The notes under the pieces were generated by a model. It saw nothing but the letters and a program-made list of their open reading frames with translations. It was not told the DNA's origin and ran no database searches. Shown piece after piece: positions 34,101 through 44,100 of a DNA stretch of 64,000 bases. The position numbers and the translations under genes are program-made. The stretch lies in assembly GCA_963210315.1 (NCBI GenBank), contig OY723316.1, forward strand, positions 806,001 to 870,000, given 5' to 3'. Within the stretch, counting starts at the first letter, position 1, and every line of letters starts with the position of its first letter. This DNA comes from Rhynchopus euleeides (taxonomy: Eukaryota > Euglenozoa > Diplonemea > Diplonemida > Diplonemidae).

Positions 34101-36138
34101 CTGCACGGCTGGGTTGCTCCTGTGCGCGGTACGCTGCACGGTGCCCCGATGGTGCGCTCGAGGCTGCACGGGGTTCCGTCGGGGCGGTCACTTCCGGGGG
34201 TAGTACCGGTTGTTCTTCCGAAAAACCGGCGGAGGGACAGGCTGCTGGTCCCGGTAGCGCATCCTGCTGGACTCCCCCCCCCGCCGTCCCCGCTTCGTCG
34301 GCCCTCCCCCCTGCTCCTGCGTCGTGCGCTTCGTGCCGCACCGCATGGCAATGTGCGTCGCCTCCTTCAGCGCCTTCGGCGCCCGCTCGTCCACATTCAG
34401 GTGATCGATGAAGGCGGTAGCGGCCCTCACACCCCGCTCCGCCTTATGGTGGTGATAGAGAAAGGTTTTTAAGATATCTCCCAGCAGCGTCGAGGGGGCA
34501 GCGCCCTGCAGCAGAGTCATCATGTGCTTCAGCAGGGCATCGAGGATGGTGCGCGCCTCCCCCTGCTGTTGCGGGACGTACCTCTCCAACAGCACCTGGA
34601 GGCGCATCAGCTGGAGGTCGGAGAGGTTCAGCCACCTCGCCGGGTCCAGCTCCACCTGCTCGGCCGTGAGGCTGCGGTCAACACCCGGTGCAGGCAGGTC
34701 ATCGTCCTCTTCTTCGTCCATGCTGTCGGGCTTGTCGTCCTCCTTCGGTGCCTCTGGGACCTTCACCTTCTTCGCCTCCCCGCGCACCTTCCGCTGCGGC
34801 GTCTCCTCCGGGGCCTTCTCGGCCGCCACCACCTCCTCCTCGGTGGGGCTGCCCGCCCCCAGCTCCGATGCCGCCGACTTGGTGAGCCGGTCGGGGGCCT
34901 CCACTGCCGCGACGAAGTCATCCTCCTCCATCGCCTTCCGCAGTGCGGCAAGGCACAGCATCAGCCTACGGGTCGTGAACTGAGTCCACGCCTCAACGGC
35001 AGTGCTCGTCACCTCCGCCAGAATGAAACGCACTCGCTCTTCCTCCTCCTCGTCCGCCGCCACAGACTTCCACGTGGCGAGGACCGTTTCCCCCTGCACG
35101 GAAACCGTGCTCACGCGGAGGAGGTGGGCCACCGCCGTCTTCACGCACTTTGGCGCCATGCCGAACTTAGCGGCAAGGCACTTCGACATCTGGAAGTAGA
35201 AACGCTTGCCAGATACGATTTCCGCCATTGTGCGTGTGGAGTGTGTGGCGAGCTGACGTACGGAGGGGCGAAGGCAGGGAGCAAAACACCACTCGTTGGC
35301 CTGATGAAGGGTGGTGTTTGTTCCGTTCGCCCCCCTTCCAACCTTGCAAGAAAACTGTTGCTGCAAGTGGCAGAAAAACAAATACGCACAGGGAAGTCGT
35401 CTTCTCTAGTCCTCCCTTGACTCCCTAGTCGCACCGAAGGTGCTTAAACAAGTTTACTGAATGTGGTGGGAGTCTTCGGTCGGACATAAGACACAAAACA
35501 TCAATATCAAAAACGCGTCTCGTGGGAGATGGGGGTAACTCAGCCACCGCTTTTCCGTTGCATTAGGCACCGTTCAGTGCAAAAGCTGACGTACGGAGGG
35601 GCGAAGGCAGGGAGCAAAACACCACTCGTTGGCCTGATGAAGGGTGGTGTTTGTTCCGTTCGCCCCCCTTCCAACCTTGCAAGAAAACTGTTGCTGCAAG
35701 TGGCAGAAAAACAAATACGCACAGGGAAGTCGTCTTCTCTAGTCCTCCCTTGACTCCCTAGTCGCACCGAAGGTGCTTAAACAAGTTTACTGAATGTGGT
35801 GTGGTGTGGTGTGGTGTGTCCTGAAACACCTCAGAATCAAGCTTCTCAAACGTGGGGGGGGGGGGGGGGGGGGGGCTATGTACCTACACACGGCACTACT
35901 AGACTGGCGATCGAAAGATACCCAATTGTAAAATGCACCACATCCAAAACACGCCCCTGCCCCACCACAGCGAGCTTACCGAGCCTTTGCCAGCGACGTG
36001 AGGCTTGCCGCAGCTGCTGCGATTGTGATGTTCTACGCTGGCATGCGGACCTGCATTTGGCTCCTCCGCCTGCTGTTCGGAGGCCGCCGCCACAACGTGT
36101 CCCCCGTCCCCTCTGGCGTGCTCTCGGCTGCCCGCTGA
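29095..36138 (+). CDS. GNPTAB-like (Stealth family) GlcNAc-1-phosphotransferase, three exons
   Basis: Proposed join 29095-31752, 32204-33634, 35971-36138; 1418 aa, all phase 0. Family members move sugar-1-phosphate from a nucleotide sugar; animal GNPTAB tags lysosomal enzymes in the Golgi. Seen: N-terminal signal anchor (residues 12-33); Stealth CR1 DVVYTWVNGSDPW (from 71); CR2 RFQDNQELRYSIRSL to YLNDDTFFG (163-256); two Notch/LNR repeats (281-312 and 343-376, CPSNWVGDGYCDKTCN type); a long low-complexity spacer with poly-Gln (655-675) and acidic/Gly runs; CR3 split by intron 1 (SHMPHFIDSQ|VVREMHEEW...TSSHRFRSSDDMQFSF); an EF-hand loop DTNGNGLLDPLE (941-952); CR4 KFMCINDNINH...YFPIPSDFE (1245-1285). 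Exon 3 supplies a C-terminal membrane helix (LAAAAAIVMFYAGMRTCIWL) and short tail, as in GNPTAB. Exons 1 and 2 are strong; exon 3 rests on phase, acceptor and topology. Confidence 0.88.
31057..31119 (+). repeat. CAG repeat encoding poly-Gln
   Basis: 21 uninterrupted CAG codons inside the GNPTAB-like gene, between CR2/LNR and CR3. A pure repeat of this length is likely to vary in copy number. Confidence 0.95.
31753..32203 (+). other. intron 1 of GNPTAB-like gene, built from repeats
   Basis: 451 bp, donor CAG|GTATGG, acceptor CTACAACACAG|GTT. 31832-32020 holds about three diverged tandem copies of a unit containing cggcgcgt..tgttcacccgacgc. 32047-32178 is a dispersed repeat copy (tgcgttgacgcttc ... 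cacacgagtgtg) found elsewhere in intergenic DNA; the acceptor lies 25 bp after its end. Confidence 0.85.
33815..34187 (-). repeat. degenerate tandem repeats downstream of nested gene
   Basis: Units around gcgcttgaagctgcacg / gcgctcgaggctgcacg recur about ten times, with a longer 108-bp unit (cggcgttct.tcggtgcgcc...) duplicated at about 33832-33905 and 33925-34000. This is 3' of the nested gene's stop. Confidence 0.8.
34188..35228 (-). CDS. hypothetical protein nested in intron 2 of GNPTAB-like gene
   Basis: 346 aa from ATG at 35228. N-terminal about 130 residues look globular and helical (MAEIVSGKRFYFQMSKCLAA, VRFILAEVTSTAVEAWTQF, RLMLCLAALRKAMEEDDF). A charged linker follows (KAPEETPQRKVRGEAKKVK, DSMDEEEDDDLPAPG), then a second helical part (LNLSDLQLMRLQVLLERYV, ILDALLKHMMTLLQGA, GDILKTFLYHHHKAERGV), and a basic tail (KRTTQEQGG...RGRRGG...RKNNRYYPRK). 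No family recognised. The globular-linker-helical-basic-tail layout would suit a nucleic-acid-binding protein, for instance a Gag-like or capsid-like protein, but that is only inference. Codon use is as GC-rich as neighbouring genes. No disruption seen. Confidence 0.6.
   Translation of the reverse strand: MAEIVSGKRFYFQMSKCLAAKFGMAPKCVKTAVAHLLRVSTVSVQGETVLATWKSVAADEEEEERVRFILAEVTSTAVEAWTQFTTRRLMLCLAALRKAMEEDDFVAAVEAPDRLTKSAASELGAGSPTEEEVVAAEKAPEETPQRKVRGEAKKVKVPEAPKEDDKPDSMDEEEDDDLPAPGVDRSLTAEQVELDPARWLNLSDLQLMRLQVLLERYVPQQQGEARTILDALLKHMMTLLQGAAPSTLLGDILKTFLYHHHKAERGVRAATAFIDHLNVDERAPKALKEATHIAMRCGTKRTTQEQGGGPTKRGRRGGESSRMRYRDQQPVPPPVFRKNNRYYPRK
35461..35793. repeat. intact 333-bp tandem unit
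   Basis: Repeats the combined sequence of 33657-33814 plus 35288-35460. Contains cctgatgaagggtggtgttt, similar in wording to the repeat family at 61412-61594, and ends at a GGTGT microsatellite. Confidence 0.85.
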
Positions 36139-36751
36139 TCGGCAGTGATTAAACCCCCGCTGCTGCAGCGCTGTGCTGACGAGGCTTCGAGAAGAAGTAC
36201 CCCGCCGGGTGTGGCGGTCTTCGGGGAGGGAGGGGGTGGGGAGAGAGAGTGTGTGGAGTGGGGCGCCCCACTGGGAGCCAAAAAAAAGAAACTGCGTAAA
36301 TCGGCATTACTGCCTTAGGGGTGTCTGTGTAGGGGAGGGGGGGGGTGTGTGTGTGTGTGTGGCTGTCACGGTTTGCGAGGGGAATAAAACCCTGCACGGA
36401 CCTTAGCCCACCCCAGCCCAACTCTATGTCACAGCGTCGCCCCTGTGTGTGTTTTGTGTGTATTGTCGAAACCAGTTTCAAGGCGGTGTCTGGCTAGCGC
36501 GACCTTTGGGTGTGTGAATGTGTATAATACAGTCGGAGGTCACACCAGAGGGGTGATGCGCGGTGTGCTTGGCACTACTGTGCAAAGTGATTCACGTGTG
36601 TGTTGTGTGTGCGTGGGTTGGGGTGTGGTGAGGACTGAAGGCTGCCCCGGCTTTATTATCGCGCATGCCCCCTGATCAACGCAGCTCTCGTGGCATCCAG
36701 CCGGGAAGTGTTCTCTCGCAAACCACACACACCCCCCCCCCCCCCCCCCCC
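36139..36751. other. intergenic, no gene seen
   Basis: GT-rich and C-run-rich sequence (36340-36360, 36731-36754). No domain-bearing frame. Confidence 0.5.
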
Positions 36752-36759
36752 CCCTAGGG

Positions 36760-37203
36760 CAGTGGTGGCAGCGTACGGCCGTACGGTACGCGTACGCGTA
36801 CGCCGTACGCACTTTCTGAAAATCGCGCTGCGTACGCGTACGCAGATTTTGCGTACGGCTGGTATTCCAGGTCTCTCAGCACACAGTAGGCCACCCAGCG
36901 GGTGGCTGGGCCCTGGCCTTTGATCTTGCCTTTCACAGATGGTTCCTTGCCGCGCACGTGGCGAATAACTCGCAACACCTGCAAGTACACCCGCAATCAT
37001 ACTGCAAAAGGTACCACTTCCGACTGGAAGGCTCGAAGGCTGCCCCTGGTACACCTGAGTTCGACTGTTGGATTTGGTGTGCGGCCATGGCCGTCTCCTG
37101 TGCTCCATAGACTGCCGTACGCAGCGCCGTACGCGTACGCGTACGCGTACGCCGTACGCACTTTTTGAAAATCACGCTGCGTACGCGTACGCAGCCACCA
37201 CTG
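36760..37203. mobile_element. hAT-like MITE with 8-bp target duplication
   Basis: Ends CAGTGGTGGC(A/T)GCGTACG in inverted orientation, flanked on both sides by CCCTAGGG (36752-36759 and 37204-37211), an 8-bp target duplication typical of hAT elements. Subterminal arrays of GTACGC/GCGTAC lie at 36773-36856 and 37120-37190, each with the phrase gcacttt.tgaaaatc.cgctg. 444 bp, no ORF of its own, so non-autonomous. Confidence 0.88.
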
Positions 37204-37211
37204 CCCTAGGG

Positions 37212-38967
37212 GGGGGTCACTGGGGGGGACAAACCCCAAAATTCCACTTTCCCTCGGAGGTCATTTTTGGGCCAAAAAAATATGAAAAGCCGGTCCAGAA
37301 TATGTCGGAACCCGGAAATACCCCCACTACAACATGATCTGTGGCCTTGTTACCCTCTCAGACCCCATCCTAATTTTCCATACCACAACTTGTACCGAGC
37401 CCACCCCCGGTGGGCAAGGTCTCATCGTGATCAACATGCAATGGGCCAAGAAAAGCTCTGTTCCACCCTTCAAAGCTGCCGAGAAGTTCCTGTGGAGTCT
37501 ATCGGAACAGCGGTGCAAGCCCTGCTGTGAGACAGCGGTGCTGCAGGTCGCAGATATCGCACAAGAAGGTACCTACCGGTTGTTGTACCGGAAGCACACC
37601 ATGGTGAAGGTGCAGCACAGGTGGCACGGTTGCCCCTGTACGAACATATACTCCACTGCAGCGCTCGCACCCTAGTGCTGACGTGAGCCGAGGTCGGTGT
37701 GGATCGAATTCAAACAGGTGTGGTGCACGACTGGCTGGAGGGTCTCCTCTCGTCAATGACAGTACAGCTGATCAGCCGCTTTCAGTGTACAGCCTCAACG
37801 GTGACTGCACTCGCACAGGTCACCGCAAGCGGAATAGTGAATATTGAGGTGGGGAAATCCCCCTGTACCCTCGGCAGAGGATGTGCGCGCATTTGCGAAA
37901 CGACCGCGTCCCCAGACAACTGCCCAGGAAGCGTTCCGGGAGATACTTGGCCCACAAACAGGGCGGGATCCGCAGCTTCCTGGGAAGGAAACGGGGTGCT
38001 GAATTGATGGATCGCGCCGAGGAGAGCGGGCTCCACCAGGATGAATTCACCATACTTGAGCTCCAGGAGAACCTCCTGGACGATATGTATGTGTAACTTG
38101 ATACAATGCCTCTCCCAGTGGTTGTAGTCAAAAAATGACGAAGCCACGCTACTACCCCGAGGTACAAGTTCTGGTAGGAAAATAAAAAATGGGCGAAAAA
38201 TGCCTTCCCGGGTGTCAAAAATCACCGAAATGGGCCTAAAACCTGTTTTCCACCACATATCGGCCAACAGCTACCCAAAAATAGGCTCTCCGGGGGTCGG
38301 AATGGGGGTGTCGGAAAAATTGCTGTTTGTCTACCACTTTTCCTTAGCAGTGACCCCCCCCTACCCCCCCCCCCCCCCCCTGTGAGCACAACTCTCAATA
38401 AAATCAACATAACCTCGTCTCTAAACCTGTGGTGCCATCTCAACGAATCGTAATCATGAAGTGTATCTTGTGTGTGCCCCCCCCCCCCCCCCTATATTGT
38501 GCGCTCAGCAAAAAAAGGTGGTCCGGAACTGTTCTCCCACAGTTTTTTTGCTGGACAGGGTTGTCTACAATACACAGGCAGCACGAAGCGAAAAGGAGTA
38601 CGATTTTGCCCCTGGGTCAAGCCGTTTCCCCTGACTTCGCCCTGACGGCTTTTATGCCTCGTTTTGACACCGTCCGATGTTGGAGTCTTACAAAACTCTC
38701 ACAAAACTGGTTTCATTCTGCTCTCTGTGATTGTTCGCAACCCCTCCTTCCGGTCCGAGCCCCGGTGGCGAGATGTGCCGCACATCGAAGGCCACGCTGG
38801 CGGGTGTGAGCGGGCGGGCGGGAGATGCGGCGAGAAGGTACACCCCAACAGACCCCGGGAGTCCCGGGCATGTGTGTCTGCCCCCTGCGCCGATTGAAAC
38901 AACAGACAGAAAACACAGTTTTTTTTCCCGCGTGTGTCTTTTTGTTGCGTGCATATCCCCCCATCAC
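37212..38967. other. intergenic; weak coding-like remnants
   Basis: Several short frames have protein-like stretches (plus strand 37881-38096, ending ..ELMDRAEESGLHQDEFTILE..; minus strand 37499-37756 with a Cys/His-rich part CERCSG...CDICDLQHRC). They may be a decayed transposon gene but I cannot name it. 38500-38620 shares a repeat with intron 1 of the ORMDL gene (gcgctcaacaaaaa..ggtagtcc..aactgttctcc). Confidence 0.4.
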
Positions 38968-39167
38968 NNNNNNNNNNNNNNNNNNNNNNNNNNNNNNNNN
39001 NNNNNNNNNNNNNNNNNNNNNNNNNNNNNNNNNNNNNNNNNNNNNNNNNNNNNNNNNNNNNNNNNNNNNNNNNNNNNNNNNNNNNNNNNNNNNNNNNNNN
39101 NNNNNNNNNNNNNNNNNNNNNNNNNNNNNNNNNNNNNNNNNNNNNNNNNNNNNNNNNNNNNNNNNNN
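38968..39167. other. assembly gap
   Basis: Exactly 200 N. The right edge opens directly into a simple repeat (gtcgaccgtcgacccag), a likely reason for the break. Confidence 1.
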
Positions 39168-39430
39168 CGTCGACCGTCGACCCAGTGATTTGAGGTTTCC
39201 CCCCCCATAAAAAAGCGTCGACCCAGCGTCGACCCAGTGGACTGGGTTGACGCTTGGTCGAGGCTTGGAGCGTCGACCCAGTGGAACTGGGTTGCCATTC
39301 AAGCCTGGACCAAGCGTCAACCCATTTATTACACTGGGTCGACGCTAACCTAGCGTTGACCCGGTTACACTGGGTCGACGCTCACCAAGCGTCGACCAAG
39401 CGTCAACCCACTTTCACTGGGTCGACGTCG
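39168..39430. repeat. GCGTCGACCCAGTG short satellite, both orientations
   Basis: The 14-mer gcgtcgacccagtg and its complement cactgggtcgacgc (with variants gcgtcaaccca, gcgttgacccgg) recur about twelve times in alternating orientation, giving many potential hairpins. Confidence 0.9.
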
Positions 39431-39556
39431 AAGAGAGTATGGTTTTGCAGGAACAGATGCTCACTACCGTGGCCTCCGGCGGCTGCCGGGAACCGACGCG
39501 CCTCTCCCAGTCGCCTCAGGGGGCGCAGCCAACTCACACAGAATCTGTACGCCCAC

Positions 39557-39625
39557 AATGAACAGATGTTCACTACCGTGGCCTCCGGCGGCTGGGGGGC
39601 ACTGCCCCCCAGACCCCCCATTTCG
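39557..39625 (+). repeat. dispersed hairpin-ended repeat (actaccgtggcctccggcgg family)
   Basis: gaacagatgttcactaccgtggcctccggcggct is followed by a GGGGGGC-TNC-GCCCCCC hairpin and AGACCCCCC. Copies: 39451-39483 (lacking the hairpin), 42372-42437, 44611-44670 (plus strand) and 52032-52092 (minus strand). The copies at 39557 and 52032 share further flank (gtcccgaaagccat...ggtttcctccgg). Function unknown. Confidence 0.85.
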
Positions 39626-40319
39626 CGTGCCCGTCTAGTAACCAAGTCCTTGCGCTTTGACGGCCGTGGCATATAGAGGGCAGCGTCGAAATCATGGTCC
39701 CGAAAGCCATTTTTTTGGTTTCCTCCGGCACCCGACGGCGCGAGCGGGAGAGGAACCACGGAAGGAACCCAGCGCCTCACACCGTGCCCACCTAGTGGTC
39801 CACCGATGGGAAAATTTGGGAACAACACGAGCGCGCGCGAAGCGCGCGCGAGAAAAATTGACCCCTAGTGTTTTCCCCCCTGATCCCCCCCCAAAACAGG
39901 AGCGTCAACCCACCAAATCTGCAAAATCGAAAAGTTAGCGACAGGCCTGCCCCCCCCCTCCCCTGCGAAGGTCGGCAAGCCAAATCTAGGGAATCGGACT
40001 GGATACCTTTGCTGTTGGTGGTGGTTGTTGCCGTTGCTTCGCGCCCCCCCCCCCCCCCGTGTGCAAACCCTGTTCAGTGTCTACACATCACCCCCTACCC
40101 CACCACCCCCCCCCCCCCCCCCCCCCCGCAGTGGGACAGGGAAGCGCATACACAAGGCAAGCCGCCGCCCCAACACACAAAACACACGCACCCCCCCCCC
40201 CCGCGTCTCGAAGGAGGAGGAACAAGGCAGTCGACACGACTACACCGCACCCGCGTCTACCTCTCAGTTTGATTCTTGCGGGTTGGTACAAAGGCCAAGC
40301 GGGGGGCGTGTCAGAAACA

Positions 40320-41160
40320 ATGCAGCGTAAAGGGGGTGCCCAGATGCGGGGGAGCACGGACGACATGTCGACGTTCATCGTGGTGAACCCGATGACGAAG
40401 TGGCTCCACTCCTATGGGTTCTGGGCGCTGTACATCACGATGATTGCGGTGACGCGGCTGGTCCTCTGGGTGCTCATCAGCAGCCCAGCAGAGGGCTGGA
40501 CGGTGACGTGTGTGGCGCACTGCGCGCTGTCGTATGTGCTGCTGCACACACTGAAGGGTGCGCCGATTGGTGACCTCAGCATCCGTGGGAAGTACGACCA
40601 CCTCACTTTCTGGGAGCAGATTGACGACGAATACCACGGGACCTTTGTGCGGAAGGCGTTCAGCAGCGTCCCGATCATTCTGTATGTAGCGCGCAAACCA
40701 CCGCAGGCGTGTGTGTTGCGGGGGGAGGGGGTGTTGTGGCATCGCGGTGTGAGATGCCGTGCGTTGCGCAAATGCAAATCAACTGCCAGGCAGGCGCTTT
40801 GGGGGAACCAACAAGACTACTCCCCCGGGAGTTGTTCCTTTGTTTTTGTGCGCTCAACAAAAAGGGTAGTCCCGGGACTGTTCTCCCCACAGTTGCTGAA
40901 CAGGGTGTCTATAAAGCAAAAAGGAGTATGATTTTTGCTGCCCAACAAGGCACGGTGTTCCGTGCCAAAGAAACTGAATGTGCTCCCACCCCACCCCGCC
41001 ACACAGGCTCGTGATCTCGCTCAACTGGGTTCGGAACGACTGGCACCTCCTCCCTTGGATCCTGATGTCGACGCTTGCCTGCGTGATCCCGAAGCTCCCG
41101 ATGATGCACAAGAAGCACATCTTTGGGGACAACGCCAGCCCCCCGCCGTCGCCGCGCTAA
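40320..41160 (+). CDS. ORMDL family protein, two exons
   Basis: Join 40320-40681, 41007-41160; 171 aa. ORM/ORMDL proteins are ER membrane regulators of serine palmitoyltransferase in sphingolipid synthesis. Seen in family order: VNPMTKWLHSYGFWALYI (first membrane segment), WTVTCVAHCALSYVLLHTLKGAP (family NxxH...LHTxKGTP), DHLTFWEQID (family LTHWEQMD), KAFSSVPIIL (family KFLTITPIVL), then across the intron LVISLNWVRNDWHLLPWILM and VIPKLPMMHKKHIFG (family LIPKLPQLHGVRIFGIN). Donor ATTCT|GTATGT and acceptor CACACAG|G give a phase-2 intron that preserves the family spacing; the alternative donor GTAGCG four bases on does not keep frame. N-terminus is about 15 residues longer than animal ORMDLs. 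Confidence 0.9.
40682..41006 (+). other. intron of ORMDL gene with dispersed-repeat copy
   Basis: 325 bp. 40845-40950 (gcgctcaacaaaaagggtag...ctgttctcc...gtctataaagc) is a member of a repeat family also at 38500-38620 and, partly, 45205-45275. Confidence 0.8.
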
Positions 41161-44100
41161 CCAAAAACGGCCTCACCGGGGTGGCGCATGGGGTGGCCGT
41201 GGTGCAGGAGCCCCCTCGCAGGGAATCGACACCTACACACGCTAACCCCTCCCCCCCACCACACCCCCACCGCCCAATGTAGTGTAGTGCAGGGACTGGG
41301 TTGAAGGGTTGAGTAGGCTGTAGGGGGGCATCCCTGCCTGGCGTGATCTGCACTCTGCTGCAAACAAGAGGAGAGAATGGGGGAGGGTGTGAGAGAAGAA
41401 GAAGAAGAAGAAAGAGAATGAGAAAGAGAAAGAGAAAATTCGGAAATGCGTTTGTTTTAAAGAAGAGAGGGGGGGGGGGGTGGTGGTGGGGTGTGTGTGT
41501 GTCCAGGTGGGAGACAGCGCTGTCGGCGTGTCGGGCAACGTGTGTGTGTGGGCTCAGGCCCTGGATACCACACGGGGGTGGAAGCGAATTTGGTGCCGCT
41601 TACACTGAAACAAACTGGCTAACGTGTGTAGGTGTTCTGTGTGATGGCCATATTTTTAGTGGGTAGGCCACGCGCAGATCTTTGTGTGGCAGTGGATACC
41701 ACACCAAGAGGAAGAAGGTGCTCGGTATTGTCTACAGCTATAATAAGGTTCACGTGTGTTGCGTGTTGCATTCAATGCCATTGTGTGCTGTGCCGTATTA
41801 CCCCCCCCTCCCCCCCCCCTCCCCACCCCCCGGAATGAAGAGGTTCAACGTGTCTGTGTTGAGTGAAGGGGGGAAAAAAAACGCCCATTCTGTTTCGTTG
41901 TCCCTTCTCCCGCAGCTCCCAAAATTTGTGGCGAGTCTTCGGAGGAGGTGATGTGGGGGTGCTGTGGGCCCGGGTGGGGGGGGGGGGGTTTTCCCCTGAG
42001 TGCTGGTCTCGATCGAAGCCACCAACTCCACCCCCCACCCCCACCCCCCTCCTCCCAACACACGCCAAACGATTAGCCGTGCCCTCTCCCAGGGTGACTG
42101 ACAGTGTGTGTAATGTGTATGCCAGTGTTTAAGATACTGTTATGAAAAACGGGGCTTAGCCCCGGTTTTCGAGATTTTGCCCCGAAAAACCGGGGGTGCC
42201 TCTTTTTTTTTTTCACCGGGATTTTTCTGAGATTCTGTCCGGGTACTATTCCAGGGTACTTTTTGGCCAGAGGAGGCCGGCCAAGAGTACAGTGCCCTGC
42301 CCCAGGCGTTCGCCCGATGAACCTGTTGAGCACAAGGTGCACGTTGCCTACATGCGGCGTGCGACTATGGAGCAGAATCAGCTGTTCACTACCGTGGCCT
42401 CCGGCGGCTGGGGGGCTCCGCCCCCCAGACCCCCCTGTGGCCTGTGCATGTCCAGAACCAAGTCTGCAAGGGCAACCTGCGGTGCTTTCAACACCACCAC
42501 GCTCTCAAGAACGCCTTCCTCATCGACTGGCTCCTTCGCGTTGACGACAAGAAGGAGCGCGCTCCTCTCGGACCTGGCAGCGGCGGCGAAGTCAGTCCCC
42601 TGCAGACTCTCCACCCTGCCCATCTCAGTTGAGTGGCGTGGGGTGGTGTGTTGTGGGAAGGGAAAGCCCTTCCATTTGGGGAAATGGCCGAAATTTTACC
42701 CCCGATTACCCCCGGTTTTCGGCGCGCAGCCCGGAACCCTATCTTTTACCCTGGTGTATGCCCAGAGTTGTTTTTTTTTGGCAAAAACAAAAGAGAACCC
42801 CCCCCCCCCCCCCACCCCCCTTTCGCAGCCTTCGTTTTTGCTTGCCTGTCCCTCATTGCCCTCGAATCCCCGACCACCTCCCCCCCGCCCCAGGCCAAAT
42901 TCCCAGCTCTCCCCCTGGCCAAATTCTTGCTGGAGAGTGGTGTCGGAGAGGTGGAGGTGATGCGCTTTGCCTTGTCACTTTCGACGCACGGCTGTGGCCA
43001 GCCCTCAAAGAGGGCTGTCACAGCGAGCCTGGGGGGGGGGGGGGGGCACTGCACATATGGGGCTGGGCAAAATGATGGGCCTGCGAATACACAAAGGGAA
43101 CCCACAAAACACACAGCGTTGAAATCCCCTGGTGAAAAACGGTAGAGGCGATGTCTCAGAGGGGCTTGGGGGGGGGGGGAGGAAGGTGGTATAGTGGTGA
43201 TGTGACGAGCTATAAACAGCGTCAAGTGGTGGTACGCATCCTCTGTGGGTCGGAGGTGTACATCAATTTGGGATGGCAGGGCGGCAGGGGGTGTGGGGTT
43301 GGGGAGGGGGGGGAGGGAGGGAGGGGGGGGGGGGAAAGGGGGGGGGGGGCAACCCAAATCCCACCCCACCCCCACCCCCTGCATGTTTTGCCACGGCATC
43401 TTTTTTTTTGTGTTGGGAAAGGGGGGGGGGGAAGCGGTTCTTTTTTATGTTGTTGTGTTTGTGTTGTGTGACGTGGTGCTGTGCTGTGGCGCAACCCCCC
43501 CCTCCTCCTCCCCCCCCCCCCCCCCCCCCTCCCCCACCGTTCGCCTCTCTTGGGACTGCAGTTGGGAAGGAGGGATGGTTGCGTCAGCAGGGGCAGGAGG
43601 AGGAGGAGAAGGAAGAGGAAGGAGGGGGACCCCGTGCCAAGCACAAAAGAGGTAACCCCTGCCCCCTCCCCTCCCCCCCCGCCCCCCTCCTCACATGACG
43701 TATGCAATCCCCTTCAACCAGGGGATAAGATAGGTCTGGTTTTCCGGTTTTCAAAACCAGGGTTTCCCGGTTCCCGGTTTTCTGGGGGAAAAAAAAAAGG
43801 TCGGTCTCAATTTTGGCGGTTTTTTTGTGACTTTGGGACAGTAAAACAGTCAGAAAAAACGCCATAAAAAAATAGAAAGTGACCCCATCGTGATCCGCAC
43901 AGAGCCCAAATAGTCCAAAGAAGGCAGAGAAGCGGAGAAGAAAAAATGGACCTAGCGGGTGGCCCGGTGGGTGGTGATGCCCTCGTCATGCGGGTCTCTT
44001 CTGTTTTGAAGGTGCACACATGGTGGACTCCAGCCACCCTAGCGAGTGTCTAAGAGGGAGTCTAAGACTGCAGTCTGTACTGGAGACGGGAGTCTATTTT

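Larger units (their letters stand above)
33778..35287 (-). mobile_element. inserted module flanked by 37-bp direct repeats
   Basis: agctgacgtacggaggggcg and the next 17 bases occur at 33778-33814 and 35251-35287. Between them lie the antisense ORF and its repeat-rich 3' part. The sequence left of the first copy and right of the second, joined, reproduces exactly the uninterrupted 333-bp unit at 35461-35793. So the 1473-bp module interrupted one of two tandem units after, or by, a recombination at this 37-bp site. Confidence 0.8.
33635..35970 (+). other. intron 2 of GNPTAB-like gene, hosting an antisense gene
   Basis: Donor ATG|GTATGGTGTGG repeats the first 11 bases of intron 1; acceptor CCACCACAG|CGA. 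2336 bp. It contains GGTGT microsatellites at both ends of a duplicated 333-bp unit, an antisense ORF (34188-35228) and a G run at 35853-35874. Removal joins LNGGLM to RAYRAFASDV in phase 0. Confidence 0.7.

Noticed and set aside
37499..37756. piggyBac-type C-terminal cysteine domain on the minus strand
   Set aside because: A few Cys/His pairs fit, but the catalytic core and proper spacing are not visible in adjacent sequence.
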